Below are positions 25,737 to 34,807 of a stretch of DNA of 64,000 nt, piece by piece. A program made the translations under genes and the position numbers. The notes beneath the pieces were generated by a model. The model worked only from the letters and a program-made list of their open reading frames with translations. It was not told the origin of the DNA and made no database searches. Origin of the DNA: Roseiconus nitratireducens. Its GTDB lineage: Bacteria; Planctomycetota; Planctomycetia; Pirellulales; Pirellulaceae. The stretch is from the NCBI RefSeq assembly GCF_008629675.1, contig NZ_VWOX01000017.1, positions 1 through 64,000 of the forward strand, in the 5' to 3' direction. Numbering within the stretch: the first letter of the stretch is position 1; each line of letters starts with the position of its first letter.

Positions 25737-26852
25737 TCAGGCCGCGTGCGGGTTACCGAAACTGACCAGGTTCCGAAGAAAGATCATGATGCGGTCCAAC
25801 ATCAATCCGATCACGCCAATCACGATCACGCTGAAGGCGATCCTGGCATACGTTTGGCTGCTGCCATTTTGAAACTCGTCCCAAACGAACTTTCCCAACC
25901 CAGGGTTCTGGGCCAGCATGTCGGCAGCAATCAACACCATCCAACCCACGCCCAGGCTGATCCGCAGTCCGGCAAACATCAGCGGCAGACTGGCCGGCAA
26001 AATGATTTTGAACAGCTGTTGCGGCCAGGAAAGCTTCAGCACCTTGGCAACATTCATGTAGTCCTTGTCCACGCTGGCCACTCCCAGCGTGGTGTTGACC
26101 AGCGTCGGCCACAGCGAGCAGAGTGAAACCGTCACCGCGGAAATCAGGAACGCCTTTTGGAAATAGGTGTCTTCCTGGTTGACGCCCGAGTAAGCCCAGA
26201 TGATGACCAGACCGGCCAACGGCAGCCATGCAAGCGGGCTGACCGGTTTGAACACCTGGATGAAAGGGGTCAGCGCCGCATTGAACCAGGGACTCATCCC
26301 GCACAGCACGCCTAGCGGTACCGCGATCAACGTGGCGATTGCAAATCCGAAGAAGACGGTTTTCAAGCTGGTGATGATTTGGTCGACAAAGGTCGGGGCA
26401 CTGGAAGGTACAAAGTTGGCCGCCCGAACGGCGTCCTGCTTGTAGGTCAGCGCCGATGCGAGCATTTCTTCCTTCGCCGATCCCGTTTTTTCGGCAGCCG
26501 CCTGTTCGAGCACCTTCGCCTTGGCCATCGATTGAACCGCTTGCGTCAGCTTTTCCTGACGCATCGCGGAGTCAGCTGCCTTCTGCTGGCGATGCATCTC
26601 AAACAGTTCAACGCCCGCGTCCCACGTCGCCTTCGGCCCCGGTAACCGAGCGCTGCCGGTGACGATCGTTTTGGCCGCCAGCGACCACAGCCCCAAAAAG
26701 ATCAACACCGTGAATACGGGCAGCACCACGAATTTTGTGATTCCTGCCAACTGCTCTTTGGGGTCCTCTCCGGCCAACAAACGGACGAAAGGCTCCAGCA
26801 CCGGAAGGCCGGCGACCTTGCAAAACTTGAGAGCGTTGCCACGGACGTTCAT
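25737..26852 (-). CDS. nrtB: Nitrate ABC transporter permease NrtB with inserted segment
   Basis: A 371-residue BPD-type permease. The first helix (about residues 38-58) is followed by an inserted, Ala/Lys/Gln-rich, probably helical segment of roughly 90 residues (EMHRQQKAADSAMRQEKLTQ and onwards). The core permease with the EAA-loop-like sequence then follows (GVASVDKDYMNVAKVLKLSW). Usual NrtB lengths are near 270-300 residues. Start 26852 is an ATG; the open frame continues to 26969 without homology. It lies 66 bp upstream of nrtC. Confidence 0.9.
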   Translation of the reverse strand: MNVRGNALKFCKVAGLPVLEPFVRLLAGEDPKEQLAGITKFVVLPVFTVLIFLGLWSLAAKTIVTGSARLPGPKATWDAGVELFEMHRQQKAADSAMRQEKLTQAVQSMAKAKVLEQAAAEKTGSAKEEMLASALTYKQDAVRAANFVPSSAPTFVDQIITSLKTVFFGFAIATLIAVPLGVLCGMSPWFNAALTPFIQVFKPVSPLAWLPLAGLVIIWAYSGVNQEDTYFQKAFLISAVTVSLCSLWPTLVNTTLGVASVDKDYMNVAKVLKLSWPQQLFKIILPASLPLMFAGLRISLGVGWMVLIAADMLAQNPGLGKFVWDEFQNGSSQTYARIAFSVIVIGVIGLMLDRIMIFLRNLVSFGNPHAA

Positions 26853-26999
26853 GAACAGAAACTTTTGGAGTGGGAGTGGAAAGGATGATTGTCGAGATGC
26901 GAGATGATTGACGAACCGAAAACCGAAGGCGGCCGGCAGACGTGGCAGGCGGAACCCGCTGCCGACCACCCCCGATTCATGTGAGCGCGAGCTGCTCTT

Positions 27000-28562
<1,563 letters not shown>

Positions 28563-28578
28563 GTGAAAACCTGCGTCG

Positions 28579-28763
28579 TTGGTGCATGTTTTGGAGGCAA
28601 CAACCGTGCTGCCGGCAGATCTATACTCAGGGGTGCAAGATTGGTGCCGTGCCTCCGTTTTTCACCCGTGAGTCTGATTACGGGACCGTGAATCCCGCCG
28701 CAGCGACGTGAGGAGAATCGCAGCCCCACTACCGGCCGTCGCCGTCTGGAGAAGTTGGTGCAG
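28579..28763. promoter_or_regulatory. TTGGTGCA half-sites flanking the nrtA promoter
   Basis: TTGGTGCA occurs at 28579-28586 and 28756-28763, on either side of the sigma-54 promoter. Each resembles half of an NtrC site (GCACC...GGTGC). No full palindrome is present, so this is a weak hint of an enhancer-binding protein site. Confidence 0.2.
28634..28648 (-). promoter_or_regulatory. Sigma-54 (RpoN) type -24/-12 promoter of nrtA and the nitrate operon
   Basis: The - strand reads CGGCACCAATCTTGC, followed by A. It matches 13 or so positions of TGGCACG-N4-TTGCA/T, with exact GG-N10-GC spacing. Transcription should start near 28623, leaving a 60-nt leader. It implies control by an activator ATPase of the NtrC class, none of which is encoded in the window. 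Confidence 0.7.
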
Positions 28764-29040
28764 CCCACCCGGCGATTGCCCAGGATTTAGGCATTCCCGC
28801 TCCGCGCCCAAAGCGATGCAGCGCCCGCGCCGCGAGGCGTCGTGACTTCAAGCGAAATCACCAACGGAAAAGCGACGGACCGTGGGAGGCTGTTCCGGAA
28901 GGTTTCACGCAACAAGGCAAACCGAGACATCGCCCCGGTCGGAGTCGACGAGCCGCGGGAGCCTGGAAATGCGCGTGCTCGTTGCGAAAGCCAAGCGGAA
29001 TGCGAGGAATCCAGGCGTAAGAAACGTAGCCGAGGTGTCG
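28649..29040. other. Region upstream of nrtA and downstream of the COG0523 gene
   Basis: No gene was supported in these 392 bp. It should contain enhancer sites for the nrtA sigma-54 promoter and the 3' end of the COG0523 transcript. The frame open on the - strand from 29437 into this stretch is an alternate reading of the COG0523 gene. Confidence 0.5.
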
Positions 29041-30141
29041 CTACTGCTGGACGCGGAAGGTTGGCTCGGGCCGCCCGGGACGAAAACTTTCGATCGAGTC
29101 GACTTGGATCGTCAATCCGGAATCGCTCGCCATCGCATCCAGTGTGTCCCGGACCATCCCCGTCAGCGCCTCGGGGTCCAAGCAGACGCGAGCGTTGATG
29201 ATGACCGACAACGACTCCGCCTCCGCGTCCGATGCAATCGAAAGCATCGTCGGTGTGTCGCTGCTGACCAGGTTGGCGACCGCTACGTGGGAACCGGATG
29301 AACACAGAATCTTCAGGTGGGCGGGCTCGGCTTGCACCCGAAGCATCGCTTGACGAAGCCGGTCGACCAACTGCTGAGCCAATTGGTCGATCGAGATTGC
29401 CTTCGCCGCCGTGACCGAAACGGTTGCGTTCAACCAACCCAGTTCCGCTTCGCCATCCGCATAGACGTCGTAATCAACCTCCATCGTCGCCTCACGCGAA
29501 GAAGCCTCCGCCGCGAGCGTTTCCCACAGCGCGTCCAGATTCTCCCCGGTCTTCGCCGACAAACAAATGATTTGCCGACCGGGATACTGCTCGGACAACT
29601 GTTCCCGCAGCGTGGCGACCTGTTCAGCGGTCAACTCGTCGATCCGGTTGATCAGAATGATCTCGGACTCTTCCAACTGCTTGCGAAAGATGTATTCCGC
29701 CTTTTGAGAGAAGCCGCCTTTGCCTTCTCCAGACAGAATCTTCAGACCGTGACTGGGTTTGAGCACCACGGCGTAGGGGCTGTGCAAGAACCGCTCCCCC
29801 ATTTGCTCCATCATCGGCAGCGAAATGGTCGCGATCAAATCCGTGCAACTGCCGACCGGTTCGGCCAGGATCACGTCCGGCCGTTGCCGCGATTCGAATT
29901 CTTCCATCGCACCGGTCAGGCCGTGAAAATTGCAGCAGAAACATGACCCCGCCACTTCGTTGACCTCCAGACCCTGGCTGCGGAGCAATTCGGTATCGAC
30001 CAAACCGGCTGCCTGGTCGTTGGTGACCACGCACACGTGTTTGCCTTCGGCCTGAAACCTGCGGGCCAATTGGCTGATCAGGGTGGTTTTTCCGGCGCCC
30101 AGAAAGCCGCCGATCATGATGAACCGAATCGGAGATGGCAT
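29041..30141 (-). CDS. COG0523 family GTPase (CobW/ZNG1-like metallochaperone)
   Basis: A 366-residue G3E GTPase. It has Walker A GGFLGAGKTT, the COG0523 metal-binding motif CxCC in GSCFCCNF (C67, C69, C70) and a guanine-binding NRID in place of NKxD. The C-terminal domain is CobW-like. Such proteins deliver zinc or other metals using GTP and are often induced under zinc limitation. Start 30141 gives the canonical N-terminus. The next gene upstream is an ArsR regulator, and a candidate promoter lies 70-98 bp upstream. No cobalamin genes are nearby, so a zinc role is more likely than CobW proper. Confidence 0.88.
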   Translation of the reverse strand: MPSPIRFIMIGGFLGAGKTTLISQLARRFQAEGKHVCVVTNDQAAGLVDTELLRSQGLEVNEVAGSCFCCNFHGLTGAMEEFESRQRPDVILAEPVGSCTDLIATISLPMMEQMGERFLHSPYAVVLKPSHGLKILSGEGKGGFSQKAEYIFRKQLEESEIILINRIDELTAEQVATLREQLSEQYPGRQIICLSAKTGENLDALWETLAAEASSREATMEVDYDVYADGEAELGWLNATVSVTAAKAISIDQLAQQLVDRLRQAMLRVQAEPAHLKILCSSGSHVAVANLVSSDTPTMLSIASDAEAESLSVIINARVCLDPEALTGMVRDTLDAMASDSGLTIQVDSIESFRPGRPEPTFRVQQ

Positions 30142-30210
30142 CGAAAGTTCCAGAGGGGGGGGCGCTGCGAGAAGCGGACGGAGATTCGGCCACGGCCGAA
30201 ACAATGCAAT

Positions 30211-30239
30211 ATTCTTAGCATCGTCAGATTGTTCGTCAA
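30211..30239 (-). promoter_or_regulatory. Candidate sigma-70 type promoter of the COG0523 gene
   Basis: On the - strand TTGACG (30239-30234) and TAAGAA(T) (30217-30211) are separated by 16 nt. The local AT content is high. A start near 30205 would give a 60-nt leader. Confidence 0.4.
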
Positions 30240-30296
30240 TCCGATGGCTGCCGGGGAGGGCAGAACCCGTAGCAAATGTCAAAAACGCATGGCTCA

Positions 30297-30350
30297 GCAA
30301 CAACCCTCCCCGCGTCGTCGCACGCTCCTCCGCGACCCTCGGAGGTCGTG
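30297..30350. repeat. Partial copy of the CCCTCC element
   Basis: The stretch CCCTCCCCGCGTCGTCGCA... and the following CTCCTCCGCGACCCT match one end of the full element at 30391-30530, about 50 bp. It looks like a remnant of a second insertion beside the full copy. Confidence 0.6.
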
Positions 30351-30390
30351 CAGCTTTCCGATCGAGGGAAAAGCGTGCTTTTCTGAAATT

Positions 30391-30530
30391 TACCCTCCCT
30401 CTGGGAGGGTCAAAGGCGAGGCACGAGCCTTTGGGGAGGGTGTGTTCGTGAACCCACTGAAATCAATCGGGCCGGACAACCCTCCCCGCGTCGTCGCAAG
30501 CTCCTCCGCGACCCTCCCGGAGGGAGGGTG
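30391..30530. mobile_element. 140-bp MITE-like element with CCCTCC inverted ends, copy 1
   Basis: It begins TACCCTCCCTCTGGGAGGGT and ends with the inverse of the same motif. It is closely similar, in opposite orientation, to the element at 39010-39150. Similarity continues some 20 bp outside both ends (for example TTTTCTGAAAT on one side), so the full unit may be about 180 bp. The ends are themselves palindromic and would form hairpins. No coding capacity. The whole gap 30142-30676 holds only this element, the partial copy and the COG0523 promoter. Confidence 0.75.
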
Positions 30531-30676
30531 ATTCAAAGCTGCACGACCTCCTCGCGGGAGGGTGAACCAGAGAACGTGGTGTCTCGGGCAATTGTTTCCG
30601 TCGGTTTGCGCCCACGGCAGGGGGCTTTTGCCGCTTCGCGACTGAAGTCAAGGAAGGTACTTGAAGTAAGCGCGTG

Positions 30677-31012
30677 TTACCGGCAACCTTCCTCGCCCTG
30701 CCCGACGTCCAACCGGCAACAACCGAAATCCAACACGCCGGAATCGCTGCGTTTGCGTGAAGGCCGTAGATGTTCACACAGCGAATAATAGATGAACTTG
30801 CCTTCGCGGCGGGTTTGAACGACTTCGGCGTGATACAGCACTCGCAAGTGGTGCGAGACCACGCCGATGTCTTGTTCGACCAACAACGCCAAGTCCGAAA
30901 CGCTCATCGGTCCGGCCTGCAAAGCCCGGATCACCCGCATCCGCAGCGGATCGGCCGCGGCTTTCAGGTAGGCGGCACAGCGGGCATCGTCGTCACGATC
31001 GGGTCGGTTCAT
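30677..31012 (-). CDS. ArsR/SmtB family metal-responsive repressor
   Basis: A 111-residue winged-helix regulator. The recognition-helix region DIGVVSHHLRVLYHAEVVQ and the wing (TRREGKFIYYSL) are typical. Cysteines at 79 (LCEH), 98-99 (GCC) and 110 (EEGC), with nearby His and acidic residues, could form a metal site near the C-terminus. The start at 31012 is chosen; an open frame upstream to 31102 lacks homology. It lies upstream of the COG0523 GTPase on the same strand, 535 bp away and separated by repeats. Control of zinc homeostasis is an inference. Confidence 0.85.
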   Translation of the reverse strand: MNRPDRDDDARCAAYLKAAADPLRMRVIRALQAGPMSVSDLALLVEQDIGVVSHHLRVLYHAEVVQTRREGKFIYYSLCEHLRPSRKRSDSGVLDFGCCRLDVGQGEEGCR

Positions 31013-31140
31013 GGGACATTCATCACCTACGTGAAAGCGCCGGATTCCGAAGGAATCTCGCAGCGGTACCGGCGCGTCGGGCCGCGTTGCCGACGACTTC
31101 ACGAGTCACCAGCGGCGCTCCCCGCGAACGACCGCCGCGC

Positions 31141-32973
31141 TCAGGCGGATTCCTGGCGATGGTCGCCCGAGACGTACTCACGTTCCAGTTCCGTGATCTG
31201 GTCCAGGTACTGTCGATACTGGTCCGATTCGTATTCGCTGTAGTTCAGGTTTTTGAACAAGCCGGTCAGACGCGTGAAAAAGTCACGGACCTGGTTGTTG
31301 TCGACAAATCGATACTCCCGATCAATCAGCCGCTTGCACAGCAGGAAGCACTCCCGCTGGCGGTCCAAAGGCACCGTCACGTCGACTTTGTCGAATGCGT
31401 CCTGTTGCAGGTACACCATGTCGAAGAACAGGGATTTCTGGTAGATGACATAGTCCTCCACCGTCACACCTTCTTCACCGGTGACCTGCATCATTTGATA
31501 GACGTTTTCGCCGTCACGCAGCATTTGATGCATCCGCGAAACGCTAGCTGTCCAATCGGGATGAACTTCCTTGTCGAAATAGTCCTGCAATTGTTCCCGA
31601 TACCGCGACCAGGAGATCAACGGGTCGATGGCGGGATAGAACCGCTTGTAGGCGCGGGCGTAGGACAACCCCAGGAAACACTTCACGGTGCTGAGTGTCG
31701 ACTGCGTCACCGGTTCTTCAAAGTTGCCACCGGCGGGCGACACGGAACCGATCAGCGTCAAGCTGCCGGTTGAACCGTCGGGCATCTGCAGCACGCCGGC
31801 CCGTTCGTAAAGTCCTTTGATCGCCGAATCCAAATAGGCGGGAAATGCTTCTTCACCGGGAATTTCTTCCAGCCGTCCCGACGTTTCACGCATCGCCTGG
31901 GCCCAACGGGACGTTGAATCCGCCAACAGCAGGACGTCCAAGCCCATTTGACGGTAGTACTCACCGAGCGTGATCCCGGTGTAGATCGACGCCTCCCGCG
32001 CGGCGACGGGCATCGACGACGTGTTGCAGATGATGATCGTCCGATCCATCAGGCGACCGCCGGTGCGCGGATCCTGCATCTCGGCAAAGTCGTGAATGGT
32101 TTCCACCACTTCACCGGCACGCTCGCCACAGGCGACGACGATCACGATGTCGACGGTACAGTAGCGTGCGATCAAGCCTTGCAGCACGGTTTTGCCGGCA
32201 CCAAATGGTCCGGGAACGCATGCGGTTCCGCCGCGGGCGACGGGAAAGAAGGTGTCGATCGCGCGGGTGGTCGTGATCAGCGGTTCGGAAGGAAACTCGC
32301 GGGTCACCAACCGCTGGCGCTGCATGGACGACGAAACCGCCCGGCGGACCGGCCAGGTTTGCACCATCGGGACGTCGATCGTGCGGCCGACCGAATCGGT
32401 CAGCGTGGCTACGGTCGCGTCGGTACGGAGTTCCCCGTCGGCGACCGATTGAACTTGCAGGGTCCCCTGCAAATCGAACGGTGCCATGATCTTGTGCGTG
32501 ATGTTCTTTTCGACCACCGTTCCCAGCGGTTGACCTGCGACGACGCGGTCGCCGGCCGTCACCACCGGCGTGAACTGCCAAGTCTGTTCCGGATTCAGCG
32601 AAGTAACATCGCGACCGCGGCGGAGAAAGAATCCGTCCTGCTCGGCCAGGTCGGAAAGCGGGTTTTGCAGGCCGTCATAAATCACGCCCAGCATCCCGGG
32701 TCCCAGCTGGACCGACAGCAATTCGCCGGAAAGTTCCACCCGATCGCCGTAGCGGATCCCGTGGGTTTCTTCGAACACCTGCAAGTCGGCGATGTCGCCA
32801 TAGATCCGAAGCACCTCGCTCTTAAGGCGTTCTTCTCCAACGCACACGAAGGCGACCTCGTTCTTGACCAAGTGGCCGGAGATCGTTTTGACGCGGACGA
32901 TGTTCCCGTTGACCCCCAGGACGGTCGCCTCGGCGGTTTGGGTCTGGTCCTCAGTCAAGCTCGGCGTATTCAC
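31141..32973 (-). CDS. atpA: V-type ATP synthase subunit A (catalytic)
   Basis: A 610-residue catalytic subunit of a bacterial A/V-type ATPase. It has P-loop GPFGAGKT, the long non-homologous insert of A subunits and the family C-terminal helical domain. The start is GTG at 32973, overlapping the end of the DUF2764 gene by 23 bp, so translation is probably coupled. It is the last gene of a seven-gene operon transcribed from 38790 toward 31141. The enzyme couples ATP hydrolysis or synthesis to ion movement across the cytoplasmic membrane. Confidence 0.96.
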   Translation of the reverse strand: MNTPSLTEDQTQTAEATVLGVNGNIVRVKTISGHLVKNEVAFVCVGEERLKSEVLRIYGDIADLQVFEETHGIRYGDRVELSGELLSVQLGPGMLGVIYDGLQNPLSDLAEQDGFFLRRGRDVTSLNPEQTWQFTPVVTAGDRVVAGQPLGTVVEKNITHKIMAPFDLQGTLQVQSVADGELRTDATVATLTDSVGRTIDVPMVQTWPVRRAVSSSMQRQRLVTREFPSEPLITTTRAIDTFFPVARGGTACVPGPFGAGKTVLQGLIARYCTVDIVIVVACGERAGEVVETIHDFAEMQDPRTGGRLMDRTIIICNTSSMPVAAREASIYTGITLGEYYRQMGLDVLLLADSTSRWAQAMRETSGRLEEIPGEEAFPAYLDSAIKGLYERAGVLQMPDGSTGSLTLIGSVSPAGGNFEEPVTQSTLSTVKCFLGLSYARAYKRFYPAIDPLISWSRYREQLQDYFDKEVHPDWTASVSRMHQMLRDGENVYQMMQVTGEEGVTVEDYVIYQKSLFFDMVYLQQDAFDKVDVTVPLDRQRECFLLCKRLIDREYRFVDNNQVRDFFTRLTGLFKNLNYSEYESDQYRQYLDQITELEREYVSGDHRQESA

Positions 32974-33607
32974 CCAAGGTCTCCCTGATCAAATCGTTGA
33001 ATCGCTCGCGCCCCGCATCGGCGTCCCGGCTGGTCCACCGTTCCACGATTTCCCAGCGGGCCAGATAAAGCAGGATCGATTCAAAGGTAAAATGGTATTG
33101 CTGTGCGATCCGGGTCCACGTGTTCCACAAATCGGTAAACAGAATGTGTTGGGCCTGGACCACTTTCCCCGCCGCGGCGGCTTCGGCGAAGGGGCCGATC
33201 CAGCGATAGCGGGTGGAAAGGTTAAAGTCGGGCGCGTCCCAGTTGCGACGGATCATGCCCGCCAATGGCGGCACCCCGATCGGCGGTCCTTCCTGGTCGC
33301 GTTTGCGTCGAATCGCCGCGACGATCGTCCGCATGTCAAACCGATGATTGACCACCTGGCGAACCAGCGGATTGTCAATCTGCTCCATCAACCGTTGGTG
33401 AGTTTGCCACACCTCTTCGTCGGTTCGATCGAGTGGCTGTCGGTCCCAGACGAAAAACCTCGAAATCTGGTCGACCACCATCCGGTCGTCGTCATCGAGC
33501 AGATCCAACCGGGAGCGCAACGTCGATCGGGTGATCGGCAACGGTCCGGAATCGAACGGCTGCGGCAACGGCGGCAGGCTGGCGACGAGCGTGTAGTAGG
33601 AGGTCAT
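32951..33607 (-). CDS. DUF2764 protein of bacterial V-type ATPase operons
   Basis: A 218-residue, mostly helical protein without membrane segments. It corresponds to the uncharacterised gene between subunits E and A in chlamydial, spirochaete and similar V-ATPase operons. The N-terminus MTSYYTLVASLPPLP is typical. The operon lacks a clear subunit C, so it may replace C as the stalk link between V1 and Vo; this is an inference. It follows the subunit E gene by 22 bp. Confidence 0.85.
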   Translation of the reverse strand: MTSYYTLVASLPPLPQPFDSGPLPITRSTLRSRLDLLDDDDRMVVDQISRFFVWDRQPLDRTDEEVWQTHQRLMEQIDNPLVRQVVNHRFDMRTIVAAIRRKRDQEGPPIGVPPLAGMIRRNWDAPDFNLSTRYRWIGPFAEAAAAGKVVQAQHILFTDLWNTWTRIAQQYHFTFESILLYLARWEIVERWTSRDADAGRERFNDLIRETLGEYAELD

Positions 33608-33629
33608 GTCCGGGCGGATTGAATCCGGG

Positions 33630-34331
33630 TCAGTTCGATGCTTCGATAATCGATTGGAACCGCGGCGCCAGGAAACGCATCAGGACCGCGGTGATCGCCT
33701 GATCGGTCAAATCGACCTCGACGACCTGGTCGCGCTGTTGCACCCTCAGACCGCTGTCGTGGCCCGGCTGGACACCGATTTCCACGCCTTCGCGGAGCAA
33801 GTCCCCGCCGATGCCTCGAATGAGTTCGTCCAGCCGCGCGTTGGCCGCGGGATCGTTCCCCGCGGACAACAGGATCTTCGTCTGTCCGCCTTCGCCGCTG
33901 GACTTGCCATCACCGGACTTGGCATCACTGGGGACGGCGACGCCCGCAATCTCCAGAATCAATTGCCGGATCAGGTCAGGATTCTGCAACGAATCGCCGA
34001 CCAGTTTCCCCAATCGGTTCTGAAACTCGCGCTGCAGCTCTTCCTTCAGTTGCAACGAGACGTCACGGCTGGCCAGACGCAATGCCTGCTTGCCGTTTTC
34101 GTTCAGTTGCTGAGCTTCCTCGCGGGCATCGCTCACGATTTGATCGGCTTGACGTTTCGCCTCGTCGACCAGCTTCATCGCTTCCTCACGGGCTTCGGCG
34201 ATCAACCGCTCGGCTTCTTCCTGTCCACGGCTGACGCCGTCGGTCTTCAGCCGGTCGATCAATCCTTGCACGCCGGCGGATTCCTCCGCCGAACCACTTT
34301 GCGGGGAAGACGTTTGCACTTCGTTGCTCAT
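33630..34331 (-). CDS. atpE: V-type ATP synthase subunit E (peripheral stalk)
   Basis: A 233-residue peripheral-stalk subunit. Residues about 30-130 form a charged Glu/Ala/Lys/Arg-rich coiled coil (EEAERLIAEAREEAMKLVDE). The C-terminal globular domain ends in a short hydrophobic segment. Start 34331 is an ATG 6 nt after the end of the subunit K gene; the open frame extends far upstream into atpK and is not real there. No subunit G gene was found, so E may pair with another partner. Confidence 0.88.
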   Translation of the reverse strand: MSNEVQTSSPQSGSAEESAGVQGLIDRLKTDGVSRGQEEAERLIAEAREEAMKLVDEAKRQADQIVSDAREEAQQLNENGKQALRLASRDVSLQLKEELQREFQNRLGKLVGDSLQNPDLIRQLILEIAGVAVPSDAKSGDGKSSGEGGQTKILLSAGNDPAANARLDELIRGIGGDLLREGVEIGVQPGHDSGLRVQQRDQVVEVDLTDQAITAVLMRFLAPRFQSIIEASN

Positions 34332-34336
34332 CTCAA

Positions 34337-34801
34337 TCAGCTCGCTACCGGGGCAGCCGGCAAGCTGCCGGCAAGAATCAAGGCGAAAATGAAGGCGAAC
34401 ACGGCAAAGCCTTCGACGATGGCGGCCGGCGCGGCCGACAAACCAAAGACTTCCGGTTTGCTCTTGGTGGCGTGGATCGCCGAGGCACAACACAGGCCCT
34501 GGTACCACCCGCTAAAGAGCAACGCGGCTCCGCACAATACGCCGATCGCAAACAATCCCGGCGCCGAGTCGATCGCAATGGTCCGATTCAACGACAGCAT
34601 CACGACGATGCCATAGATCGTTTGCGAGGACGGCAACGCGGACAAACCGACCAGCCGGCCGTATCCACTTTCCACATCCAACATTGCGCCGCACGCGGCC
34701 TGGCCGGCAGCGCTGCAACCCATAATGCTGCCGATCGCTCCCAGCGCCAACGGCGCGTAGATCCCCAGCATGCCCATCATGTTCCAAAACGGTTCAGACA
34801 T
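34337..34801 (-). CDS. atpK: V-type ATP synthase subunit K (ion-translocating rotor ring)
   Basis: A 154-residue proteolipid with four membrane helices in two hairpins. The ion-binding residues of the Enterococcus hirae Na+ ring have counterparts: L56, S59, Q60 (LPSSQ), Q101 (WYQG) and E130 (AIVEGF). The spacing Q101-E130 is identical to that of E. hirae Q110-E139. Only the first hairpin lacks a carboxylate, as expected for V-type rings. ATG 34801 is preferred to a GTG two codons earlier. It lies between subunits I and E. Confidence 0.93.
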   Translation of the reverse strand: MSEPFWNMMGMLGIYAPLALGAIGSIMGCSAAGQAACGAMLDVESGYGRLVGLSALPSSQTIYGIVVMLSLNRTIAIDSAPGLFAIGVLCGAALLFSGWYQGLCCASAIHATKSKPEVFGLSAAPAAIVEGFAVFAFIFALILAGSLPAAPVAS

Positions 34802-34807
34802 CGGCAC

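Noticed and set aside
28787..29437. A - strand gene overlapping the 3' end of the COG0523 gene
   Set aside because: It is an alternate frame of the COG0523 coding sequence, with no domain and an Arg/Ser/Pro-rich composition.
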